From: JBEEJZ01 sp041168905
GTDB lineage: Bacteria; Pseudomonadota; Gammaproteobacteria; Burkholderiales; Burkholderiaceae_C
DNA: 5,837 nucleotides
Direction: 5' to 3'
Assembly: GCA_041168905.1 (NCBI GenBank)
Contig: JBEEJZ010000095.1
Coordinates: 1 to 5,837 of the forward strand
Positions 1 to 5,837 of this stretch are shown one piece after another. The notes under the pieces are model-generated. The model was given only the letters and a program-made list of their open reading frames with translations. It was not told the DNA's origin and searched no databases. Numbering within the stretch: the first letter of the stretch is position 1; each line of letters starts with the position of its first letter. Both the position numbers and the translations under genes were made by a program.

Positions 1-22
1 AACCTCACCACACGACAAGATT

Positions 23-1966
23 TTGATCACTCTAAAAAACATCACCCTGCGCCGCAGCGCCAAAGTCTTGCTTGAAGGCGCCAGCGTCACGCTGAATCCC
101 GGCGAAAAAGTGGGCCTGGTCGGCCGCAACGGTGCCGGAAAATCCTCTTTGTTTGCACTGCTCAACGGCAATTTGCACGAGGACTCGGGCGAATTCAGCA
201 TCCCCACCCAGTGGCGCATGGGTCAGGTCGCCCAGGACATGCCCGAGACCGAGCAAAGCGCCACCGACTTTGTGGTCGAGGGCGACACCGTGCTGCGCGC
301 CGCTCAGCAGGAAGTGACTGACGCGGAAGCCACCGACGACTATGAGCGCATGGCCAACGCCTACATGGGGCTGCAAGATGCTGGAGCCCACGATGCGCCG
401 GCCCGGGCTCAGGCGCTGATTCTGGGGCTGGGCTTCAAGACCCATGAACTCGATCGCCCAGTCAACAGCTTCTCGGGCGGCTGGCGCATGCGTCTACAAC
501 TGGCGCGCGCGCTGATGTGCCCGTCTGATTTGCTGCTGCTGGATGAGCCCACCAACCACCTGGACCTGGACGCGTTGGTGTGGCTGGAAGCCTGGCTCAA
601 GCGCTACGAAGGCACCATGGTGGTCATCAGCCACGACCGTGAATTTCTGGACGCCGTGACCAACGTGACGCTGCACATCGACGCTGGCAAGTTGGTGCGC
701 TACGGCGGCAACTACAGCAAGTTCGAGGACATGCGCGCCGAGCAGATGGAGCTGCAACAGAACGCCTACGCCAAACAACAGGACAAGATTGCGCACTTGC
801 AAAAGTTCATTGCCCGCTTCAAGGCCAAGGCCAGCAAAGCCAAGCAGGCACAAAGCCGGGTGAAGGCACTGGACCGCATGGAAAAAATCGCCCCGCTGCT
901 GAGCGAGGCCGATTTCAGCTTTGAGTTCAAGGAACCGGCCAATTTACCCAACCCCATGCTGTCGATGAGCGGCGCGAGCTTTGGCTACCCAGCTCCTGAG
1001 GATGCGCCTGCCGGCACCGAGCCCACCACCATCGTGCGCAACGTCAACCGGTCGGTGCTGGCGGGTCAGCGCATCGGTATTTTGGGTGCCAACGGCCAGG
1101 GCAAATCCACCCTGGTGAAAACCGTGGCACGCGACCTGAAAGCCATCACCGGCGAGATCACCGAAGGCAAGGGCTTGAACATAGGCTACTTTGCGCAGCA
1201 GGAGCTGGATGTGTTGCGGCCAGCGGACTCGCCGCTGGAACACATGATCGCCCTGGTCAAGTCACTGACCGCTGCCGGCAAGCTGGCGGGTCAGGCCACG
1301 CGCGAGCAGGACCTGCGCAGCTTTCTGGGCACCTTCAACTTTGGCGGCGACATGGTCAAGCAGGCCGTGGGTAGCATGAGCGGCGGCGAAAAAGCCCGCC
1401 TGGTGCTGTGCATGATCGTGTGGCAGCGCCCCAACCTGTTGCTGCTGGACGAGCCCACCAACCACCTGGACCTGGCCACCCGCGAAGCCCTGAGCATGGC
1501 CCTGAACGAATTTGAAGGCACGGTGATGCTGGTCAGCCACGACCGTGCCTTGCTGCGCGCCGTGTGTGACGAATTCTGGATGGTGTCACGCGGCGGCGTG
1601 GAGCCTTTCGATGGCGACCTGGACGACTACCAGCGCTACCTGCTGGATGAAGCCAAGCGCCAGCGCGAAGAGGCCAAGGAAGCCTTCAAGGCACCTGCCA
1701 AGACTGAAAAAGCCAGCAATAAGCCCGTCAAGACCAGCAAGCCTGCCGTCTCGATCAAACCCATCAAGACCGAAATCGAGAAGATCGAGGCACGCATGGC
1801 AGTGCTCAATACGCAGGGCGCTGGGTTGGAGGCCCAACTGTCCAATGCCCTTCACAGCGACATCGCGGCATTGGGTCGCGAGTTGAAGGTGGTCACCGAC
1901 GAGCTGCGAGGCCTGGAAGACCGCTGGATGGAATTGTCCAGCCAGCTTGAGGAGGCCGGCGCCTGA
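23..1966 (+). CDS. ABC-F family ATP-binding protein, YheS-like (ribosome-associated translation factor)
   Basis: This 647-residue protein has two ABC ATPase domains in one chain and no membrane segment, the hallmark of ABC-F proteins, which bind the ribosomal E site and help stalled or slow ribosomes. Domain 1 has Walker A GRNGAGKSS (about 34-42), signature FSGGW (150-154), Walker B LLLLDEPTNHLDL (170-182) and switch SHD (203-205). A basic, helical interdomain linker spans about 235-300. Domain 2 has Walker A GANGQGKST (355-363), signature MSGGE (452-456), Walker B (471-484) and SHD (505-507). The tail has a Lys/Pro-rich spacer (about 555-583) and a predicted coiled coil (584-645). Length and order fit E. 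coli YheS (about 637 residues); Uup is the main alternative. The start is TTG, chosen because MITLKN is the usual family N-terminus; no clear Shine-Dalgarno is visible and the window begins only 22 bases upstream. All catalytic motifs are intact. The specific stalling substrate cannot be read from sequence. Confidence 0.93.
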   Translation: MITLKNITLRRSAKVLLEGASVTLNPGEKVGLVGRNGAGKSSLFALLNGNLHEDSGEFSIPTQWRMGQVAQDMPETEQSATDFVVEGDTVLRAAQQEVTDAEATDDYERMANAYMGLQDAGAHDAPARAQALILGLGFKTHELDRPVNSFSGGWRMRLQLARALMCPSDLLLLDEPTNHLDLDALVWLEAWLKRYEGTMVVISHDREFLDAVTNVTLHIDAGKLVRYGGNYSKFEDMRAEQMELQQNAYAKQQDKIAHLQKFIARFKAKASKAKQAQSRVKALDRMEKIAPLLSEADFSFEFKEPANLPNPMLSMSGASFGYPAPEDAPAGTEPTTIVRNVNRSVLAGQRIGILGANGQGKSTLVKTVARDLKAITGEITEGKGLNIGYFAQQELDVLRPADSPLEHMIALVKSLTAAGKLAGQATREQDLRSFLGTFNFGGDMVKQAVGSMSGGEKARLVLCMIVWQRPNLLLLDEPTNHLDLATREALSMALNEFEGTVMLVSHDRALLRAVCDEFWMVSRGGVEPFDGDLDDYQRYLLDEAKRQREEAKEAFKAPAKTEKASNKPVKTSKPAVSIKPIKTEIEKIEARMAVLNTQGAGLEAQLSNALHSDIAALGRELKVVTDELRGLEDRWMELSSQLEEAGA

Positions 1967-1967
1967 A

Positions 1968-2777
1968 CTAAAGCATGCCGCGCAGCTCGTGCGCAGCGGC
2001 TTGCAGGATCGGCAGGCTGTCTCGCAGCATCGATTCAGCCGTGCGCTGATGGGTGGCGGTCACCATGTTCAGCGCCGCCACCACGCGGCCCTGCGGGTTG
2101 CGCAGGGGCACCGCCAGGGCTTGCACGCCCAGCTCGTGCTCTTCTACCGCCAGGCAGTGGTCCTCGCTGGCGACCTGAGCAAGGCGCTGTCGCAGCGCAC
2201 GCGCATCCGTCAGGGTGCGTGCGGTCAGGCGTGCCAGGTTTCGGTTTTTGAGCCACGCGCCCAGGTCAGCGCGGCCTTTGGACGCCAGCAATATCTGCCC
2301 GGTCGAGGTGGCGTGGGCTGGCAGGCGCGCGCCCAGGTGCAGGCCGTAGGCCAGCAGGCGGTCCATGCCGATCAGGTGCTGGCGCAAGTCATTGCCACTG
2401 CGCGCCACGATAACCACCTCATCGCCATCCAGCACCACGGCTGAAAACGACTCCTGGGTCGATGCCGTCAAGCGACCCAGCATAGGCTGGAGCACGCGGG
2501 GCAGCCGGGCGGAGGCCAGGTAGCTACCCGAAAAACGCAGCACCTTGGGCGACAGCCAAAAAAAACTGCCGTCGGTTTCCAGGTAACCCAGATGCGCCAG
2601 TGTGAGCAAATGCCGCCGCGCCGCCGCACGGGTGATGCCGGTGCGTTGCGCGGCTTGGGTCGCATTGAGGCGCTGACGTTCGGTATCAAAGCTTTCCAGC
2701 ACGGCCATGCCTTTGGCCATGCCGGCAATCAGGTCGGCTGAGGCGATGCCGGGGGCTGCCTGCTCACTGGAAGACAT
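1968..2777 (-). CDS. pobR: IclR-family transcriptional regulator, probable PobR-type activator of pobA
   Basis: With the ATG at 2777 the product is 269 residues, the normal IclR-family size (Acinetobacter PobR is about 271). A winged HTH occupies about 15-80: the opening AKGMAVLESF is typical, and the HTH lies at about 38-60 (TQAAQRTGITRAAARRHLLT). The effector-binding domain covers about 90-265, with the family signature LPAHATSTGQILLAS at 152-166. The frame stays open to an ATG at 2831, but those 18 extra codons run through the inverted repeat, while the 2777 start has GGAG (2788-2791 on the plus strand) 10 bases upstream, so I prefer 2777. The gene is divergent from pobA across 149 bases, the arrangement of the IclR-type PobR/pobA pair. 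From that I infer that it responds to 4-hydroxybenzoate and activates pobA. Other aromatic regulators of the same clade (PcaU/PcaR-like) are possible, so the symbol rests on context. Its stop lies one base from the stop of the convergent ABC-F gene. Confidence 0.85.
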   Translation of the reverse strand: MSSSEQAAPGIASADLIAGMAKGMAVLESFDTERQRLNATQAAQRTGITRAAARRHLLTLAHLGYLETDGSFFWLSPKVLRFSGSYLASARLPRVLQPMLGRLTASTQESFSAVVLDGDEVVIVARSGNDLRQHLIGMDRLLAYGLHLGARLPAHATSTGQILLASKGRADLGAWLKNRNLARLTARTLTDARALRQRLAQVASEDHCLAVEEHELGVQALAVPLRNPQGRVVAALNMVTATHQRTAESMLRDSLPILQAAAHELRGML

Positions 2778-2809
2778 GGTGCACGGGCTCCGAAAGGTTA
2801 CCTGGTAAT

Positions 2810-2848
2810 TTGCGCGATGATCGCACAGCATAGCTGATCATCGCGCAA
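2810..2848. promoter_or_regulatory. Perfect 13-bp inverted repeat, probable IclR/PobR operator
   Basis: The left arm TTGCGCGATGATC (2810-2822) and right arm GATCATCGCGCAA (2836-2848) are exact reverse complements, separated by a 13-base spacer (2823-2835). The repeat lies between the divergent IclR gene and pobA, 32 bases before the regulator's start and 78 bases before that of pobA. IclR-type PobR and PcaU are known to bind dyad elements in such intergenic regions, so this is the obvious operator. On the minus strand the spacer contains TATGCT (2827-2832), a 4-of-6 match to a -10 box; if it is used, the regulator would cover its own promoter and repress itself. No convincing -35 accompanies it. 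Confidence 0.82.
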
Positions 2849-2914
2849 CTCCCGAGAACTGGATGCACGCAATTTCGAGGAGGAAACTAAGCTTCGGGCT
2901 ACACAAACAACACT

Positions 2915-2920
2915 AGGAGA
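2915..2920 (+). promoter_or_regulatory. Ribosome binding site of pobA
   Basis: AGGAGA lies 6 bases before the ATG at 2927 and fixes the start of pobA, in agreement with the N-terminus MRTQVAIIGAGPSG aligned to known 4-hydroxybenzoate hydroxylases. Confidence 0.85.
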
Positions 2921-2926
2921 TAGCTC

Positions 2927-4111
2927 ATGCGCACCCAGGTTGCCATTATTGGAGCCGGCCCCTCAGGCCTGCTCTTAGGTCAGTTGCTGCACAAGGCTGG
3001 CATCGACGCCATCATCATCGAGCGTCAGTCTGGCGACTACGTGCTGGGGCGCATCCGTGCAGGCGTGCTGGAGCAGGTGGCCATCGATTTGCTAGACGAG
3101 GCTGGCGTGGGCCAGCGCATGCATGCCGAAGGGCTGATCCATGGCGGGTTCGACATGCTGTTCAAGGGCGAGCGCCATCGCATCGACATGAACAAGCTGA
3201 CAGGCGGCAAGAACGTGATGGTGTACGGCCAGACCGAAGTCACCCGAGACCTGATGGACGCCCGCAAGGCTGCTGGCCTGACCACCGTGTACGAGGCCAG
3301 CAATGTCACCGTGCACGACTTCGACTCTGCCACGCCCACCGTGCGCTACGAGAAAGACGGCCAAAGTCATGAAATCCGGTGTGATTTCATTGCGGGTTGT
3401 GACGGCTTCCATGGGGTGTGCCGCGCCAGCGCACCGCGCGGCGCCATCCGCGAGTTTGAAAAGGTCTATCCCTTCGGCTGGCTGGGTGTGTTGTCGGATA
3501 CACCCCCGGTGCACGAAGAACTGATTTATGCCAACAGCCCCCGCGGCTTTGCCCTGTGCTCACAACGCAGCGCGACCCGCAGCCGCTACTACTTGCAAGT
3601 ACCGCTTACCGACAAGGTCGAGGACTGGTCGGACGAAGCCTTCTGGCAGGAGCTGCGCCTGCGCCTGGACGCAGAAGCCCGCGAAAAGCTTGTCACCGGG
3701 CCCAGCATTGAAAAAAGCATCGCCCCCTTGCGCAGCTTTGTGACCGAGCCCATGCGCTTTGGCCGCATGTTCCTGGCCGGTGATGCTGCGCATATCGTGC
3801 CCCCAACTGGCGCCAAGGGTCTCAACCTGGCCGCCACGGACGTGAAATATCTGTCCAACGCCTTGATCGAGTTCTACAAGGACCACACCGAGGCGGGTAT
3901 CGATGACTACTCCGAGCGTTGCCTGCGCCGCATCTGGCGCGCCGAGCGCTTTTCGTGGTGGTTCACCAGCCTGATGCATCGTTTTCCAGAAAACGGCGAA
4001 ATCGGACAAAAGTTTCAGGAGGCAGAGTTGGACTACATCATCCACTCCGAGGCAGGCTCCCGCTCGGTTGCTGAAAACTACGTAGGACTGCCGCTGGATT
4101 TTGGCGACTGA
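2927..4111 (+). CDS. pobA: 4-hydroxybenzoate 3-monooxygenase (p-hydroxybenzoate hydroxylase, NADPH)
   Basis: This flavoprotein hydroxylates 4-hydroxybenzoate to protocatechuate with NADPH and O2, feeding the protocatechuate ring-cleavage pathway in the cytosol. The product has 394 residues, the same length as the Pseudomonas fluorescens enzyme, and aligns by eye without shifts at the key positions. FAD binding: GAGPSG (9-14), CDGFHG (158-163) and GDAAH (285-289, with Asp286). Substrate pocket: Tyr201, Ser212, Arg214, Tyr222, Pro293 and Tyr385. Flavin movement and nearby groups: Arg44, Arg220, Lys297 and Asn300. NADPH contacts: Arg33, Gln34, Tyr38, His162 and Arg269; the first three suggest NADPH rather than NADH preference. 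The ATG has a good ribosome site 6 bases upstream. The gene is monocistronic by appearance: an IclR regulator gene and dyad operator lie upstream in divergent orientation, and a strong terminator follows 24 bases after the stop. Nothing is truncated or missing. Confidence 0.98.
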   Translation: MRTQVAIIGAGPSGLLLGQLLHKAGIDAIIIERQSGDYVLGRIRAGVLEQVAIDLLDEAGVGQRMHAEGLIHGGFDMLFKGERHRIDMNKLTGGKNVMVYGQTEVTRDLMDARKAAGLTTVYEASNVTVHDFDSATPTVRYEKDGQSHEIRCDFIAGCDGFHGVCRASAPRGAIREFEKVYPFGWLGVLSDTPPVHEELIYANSPRGFALCSQRSATRSRYYLQVPLTDKVEDWSDEAFWQELRLRLDAEAREKLVTGPSIEKSIAPLRSFVTEPMRFGRMFLAGDAAHIVPPTGAKGLNLAATDVKYLSNALIEFYKDHTEAGIDDYSERCLRRIWRAERFSWWFTSLMHRFPENGEIGQKFQEAELDYIIHSEAGSRSVAENYVGLPLDFGD

Positions 4112-4135
4112 GAGACCCACACACCCCGAGCCAGG

Positions 4136-4169
4136 AACGGCCGGCCACCTTTGGGTGCCGGCCGTTTTT
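4136..4169 (+). terminator. Rho-independent terminator of pobA
   Basis: A GC-rich hairpin has left arm 4136-4149 and right arm 4154-4166, with loop TTTG (4150-4153) and a single bulged C in the left arm. The stem is about 12-13 bp and runs into TTTTT at 4165-4169. It begins 24 bases after the pobA stop and separates pobA from the DUF6502 unit. Confidence 0.92.
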
Positions 4170-4259
4170 CTTGGCGGCCTGGCGCAAGTGGCGGGCAATT
4201 GGGACGCCTCAATTTACGTTTGCTCACCACTTTTGATGTGAATTCAGCTATTTTTCATA

Positions 4260-4280
4260 AAATGTGCGTTTTGCACATTT
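4260..4280. promoter_or_regulatory. 21-bp perfect palindrome, probable operator for the DUF6502/DUF5666 unit
   Basis: AAATGTGC (4260-4267) and GCACATTT (4273-4280) are exact reverse complements around GTTTT. The right arm shares its last T with the TATAAT box, so a bound protein would occupy the promoter core between about -33 and -12, which suggests repression. The arms resemble the CRP site (TGTGA, N6, TCACA), but the inner base and the odd 5-base centre differ from it. The binding protein is unknown; the DUF6502 product encoded just downstream is one candidate. Confidence 0.6.
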
Positions 4281-4285
4281 ATAAT
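4280..4285 (+). promoter_or_regulatory. Probable sigma-70 -10 box (TATAAT) for the DUF6502 gene
   Basis: An exact TATAAT lies in an AT-rich island (about 4230-4300) that contrasts with the GC-rich surroundings, 45 bases before the ATG at 4331. The predicted transcript start is near 4292, giving a leader of about 39 bases. No good -35 lies at 16-18 bases: the hexamer at 17 bases is ATAAAA (4257-4262), and the better TTTTCA (4252-4257) is 22 bases away. The promoter may be weak or need an activator. Confidence 0.6.
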
Positions 4286-4330
4286 TTGATTAAACGCAAA
4301 CCATTCATCCACAACCGCCTTCCGGTAACC

Positions 4331-5212
4331 ATGCCCAACACCCAGGACACCGCCGCCGATATGCAAGCGCTGCTCAGTGCCATCGACAGCGTGCTACAGC
4401 CGCTGGCCCAGTTGTGCATCGGCAAGGGCCTTCCCATTCAGGCGATAGAGGAGCAACTGCGTCAAGCCTATGTAAAGGCAGCCACCCTGGCCAGTGCCGG
4501 AGCTAATCCGGACCGATTGACCAGCCGCATCAGCACCATGACGGGCCTGACGCGACGTGAAGTAGGCCGCATTCAGGCGCTGGAGGCGCCTGCACGCGCC
4601 AGTACCCGCAACCTGGTCACGGAGCTGTTCACCCGCTGGGTATCGCTGCCCCAATACCAGGTGGATGCCAACAACACCATGGCCTTGCCCCGGGTGGGCC
4701 CTGCCCCGAGCTTTGAGTCCCTGGCCCGTGAGGTCACCACCAATGTGCACCCCCGTTCGCTGCTGGACACCATGTGCAGCCTGGAGCTGGTTGTGTGGGA
4801 CCTGCAAAACGACACCGTCTATCTGACCGAAACAGCACTGGTGCCGCGCAACGAATGGAAGCAAATGATGGGCTTTCTGGGCGACAACGTGGGGGACCAC
4901 CTGCGCGCCGCCGTCACCAATGTGCTAGGCCAAGGCAACGAGCACTTTGAACAGACCCTGTTTGCCGACGAGTTGTCTGCCCACTCTCTGCAACTCAGCC
5001 GCCAGATCATCAGCGACCAATGGCGACAGCTGATGACGCAGGTGGCACCTCAACTGGAAGCCTTGATGAAGGCAGATGAACTGGCTGGCCGCAAGCAAGA
5101 CCACAGCCTGCGCCTGGGCTTGTATTCATGGATGCAGGCAATGCCCGCTTCCGAGGTCACAAAGAACGACACCCCAACAGCGATGCCCGCTCCTGAGCAC
5201 AAGGATTCCTGA
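4331..5212 (+). CDS. DUF6502-family protein of unknown function with an HTH-like segment
   Basis: I recognise this 293-residue product as DUF6502-like from its layout; its function is unknown. An N-terminal helical part (about 10-55, with LLSAIDSVLQPLAQLCIGKG) is followed by an HTH-like stretch at about 62-85, RLTSRISTMTGLTRREVGRI, which resembles a DNA-recognition module. A mixed middle region (95-200) leads to a long amphipathic helical part (205-270) and a polar Pro/Thr-rich tail (272-293). There is no signal peptide or membrane segment, so it should be cytosolic. The frame is open upstream to a TTG at 4151 and an ATG at 4262, but these overlap the pobA terminator and the -10/palindrome region, so the ATG at 4331 is preferred; it has no clear Shine-Dalgarno. 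The stop lies one base before the next start, so it is surely co-transcribed with the DUF5666-type gene. From the HTH and the adjacent palindrome I infer, without proof, a regulator of this unit. Confidence 0.8.
   Translation: MPNTQDTAADMQALLSAIDSVLQPLAQLCIGKGLPIQAIEEQLRQAYVKAATLASAGANPDRLTSRISTMTGLTRREVGRIQALEAPARASTRNLVTELFTRWVSLPQYQVDANNTMALPRVGPAPSFESLAREVTTNVHPRSLLDTMCSLELVVWDLQNDTVYLTETALVPRNEWKQMMGFLGDNVGDHLRAAVTNVLGQGNEHFEQTLFADELSAHSLQLSRQIISDQWRQLMTQVAPQLEALMKADELAGRKQDHSLRLGLYSWMQAMPASEVTKNDTPTAMPAPEHKDS
5201..5205 (+). promoter_or_regulatory. Ribosome binding site of the DUF5666-type gene
   Basis: AAGGA lies inside the last codons of the DUF6502 gene, 8 bases before the ATG at 5214. 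It supports that start and suggests translational coupling between the two genes. Confidence 0.7.
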
Positions 5213-5213
5213 T

Positions 5214-5837
5214 ATGACACACCCCAAGCAACTTCATTCAGCACAGTTCAACCGCCGCCAAGCACTGATGGCCTTGATCGGCAGCGTCGCCCTGCCCGGC
5301 TGTGGTGGCGGTGGCTCGGTGGCCGGCCTGAGTAGCGGCGGCACCGGATCATTCACCAACGGCGTGATCATTGGCCTGGGTTCGATCATCGTGAACGGTA
5401 TTCGCTATGACGATTCAAGCGCAAGTGTGAATGGCGGCACTGGAAGGTCCAGCGAACTCAAGCTGGGCATGGTCGTCAGTGTTCAAGGTTCCAGCGTCAC
5501 ACCCGCTGCGGTGGCCGGAGGTCTGGCGACTGCAACCGCAAGCAGCATCAGTTATGAGAGCGAGTGGAAGGGACCGGTAGATTCGATTGACACGACGAAC
5601 AATTCTTTCGTGATGCTCGGTCAAACGATCAAGGTGTTAAGCACTACGGTTTTTGACGGCGAGGGTGTGGCGAATTTATCGAATTTGGCTACACAAATGC
5701 TGGTCGAAGTTCATGGCTTTATCGACCCAATCACTGCCACCCTTCATGCCAGCCGAGTTGAAATCAAGGCAAGCCTGTCGGAACACCGACTGAGTGGTGC
5801 GATCAGTAACCTTACCGCCGACACGTTTTCCATAGGA
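5214..5837 (+). CDS. DUF5666-type exported repeat protein, probable lipoprotein (3' end outside window)
   Basis: The frame is open from the ATG to the last base (208 codons, no stop), so the gene is partial at its 3' end. The N-terminus looks like an export signal: a twin arginine (14-15, in FNRRQALMAL), a short hydrophobic stretch (17-28) and LPGC ending at Cys30, then a Gly-rich linker (31-46). Twin-arginine export followed by lipid attachment at Cys30 is plausible; Pro just before Gly-Cys is not ideal for a lipobox. The rest shows repeated beta-rich units of the DUF5666 kind: GSIIVNGIRYDD...LKLGMVVSVQG (about 56-92), GPVDSIDTTNNSFVMLGQTIKV...MLVEVHGFID (120-171), and the start of a third, LSGAISNLTADTFSIG (193-208). 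Function is unknown; location is probably periplasmic or outer membrane. It follows the DUF6502 gene by one base. The later part looks less GC-rich than the neighbouring genes. Confidence 0.82.
   Translation, partial: MTHPKQLHSAQFNRRQALMALIGSVALPGCGGGGSVAGLSSGGTGSFTNGVIIGLGSIIVNGIRYDDSSASVNGGTGRSSELKLGMVVSVQGSSVTPAAVAGGLATATASSISYESEWKGPVDSIDTTNNSFVMLGQTIKVLSTTVFDGEGVANLSNLATQMLVEVHGFIDPITATLHASRVEIKASLSEHRLSGAISNLTADTFSIG

Noticed and set aside
1947..2444. 165-codon plus-strand open frame opposite the IclR gene
   Set aside because: It is antisense to a clear IclR protein, rich in His/Gln/Arg as typical of shadow frames, and has no recognisable domain.
2865..2872. Third operator half-site (GCACGCAA) as a direct repeat of the right arm, as in some PcaU operators
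   Set aside because: Only 6 of 8 bases match TCGCGCAA and the similarity does not extend; this is too weak to call.
2849..2914. A sigma-70 promoter for pobA
   Set aside because: No pair of hexamers at 16-18 bases spacing matched well. The candidates TAAGCT and TACACA match only 3 of 6 and lack a -35. An activator-dependent promoter is likely, but I cannot place it.
3560..4198. 212-codon minus-strand open frame opposite pobA
   Set aside because: It lies antisense to a fully recognisable enzyme, has no family features, and is the kind of long shadow frame expected in high-GC DNA.
4260..4280. Canonical CRP binding site
   Set aside because: The outer bases match, but the inner positions are C/G rather than A/T and the centre is 5 rather than 6 bases, so calling it a CRP site would overstate the match.
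4151..4330. N-terminal extension of the DUF6502 protein from a TTG at 4151 or an ATG at 4262
   Set aside because: These starts overlap the pobA terminator and the palindrome/TATAAT region. The extra residues look like translated promoter DNA, and the family-like sequence begins after 4331.
4394..4900. 168-codon minus-strand frame opposite the DUF6502 gene
   Set aside because: Shadow frame with His/Gln/Gly-rich low-information sequence; the plus strand carries the family-like protein.

Overview
The window is high-GC chromosomal DNA of a proteobacterium, most likely a betaproteobacterium of the Comamonadaceae type (Rhodoferax, Polaromonas, Acidovorax and relatives). This rests on base composition, the YheS-like ABC-F protein, and a DUF6502 gene followed directly by a DUF5666 lipoprotein gene. 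The assignment is from memory of these families, not from a search. I see no mobile element, tRNA, rRNA or CRISPR array.

Layout. (1) 23-1966 (+): an ABC-F translation-factor ATPase of the YheS type, with a TTG start. (2) 1968-2777 (-): an IclR-family regulator, tail to tail with the ATPase gene and one base away. (3) 2778-2926: a divergent control region with a perfect 13-bp inverted repeat around a 13-bp spacer, the likely operator. (4) 2927-4111 (+): pobA, 4-hydroxybenzoate 3-monooxygenase, with every textbook active-site residue in place, closed by a strong intrinsic terminator at 4136-4169. (5) 4170-4330: an AT-rich promoter region with a consensus TATAAT joined to a 21-bp palindrome. (6) 4331-5212 (+): a DUF6502-type protein of unknown function with an HTH-like segment. 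(7) 5214-5837 (+): the first 208 codons of a DUF5666-type exported, probably lipid-anchored repeat protein that runs off the window.

How the genes work together. The IclR gene and pobA form a classic divergent catabolic pair: the regulator (PobR-like) probably senses 4-hydroxybenzoate and activates pobA, which makes protocatechuate for ring cleavage encoded elsewhere. The DUF6502 and DUF5666 genes form a separate unit with its own palindrome-controlled promoter. They are the least understood part of the window and the best candidate for an undescribed system: a cytosolic putative DNA-binding protein co-transcribed with an exported beta-repeat protein. The ABC-F gene is housekeeping and functionally unrelated to its neighbours.
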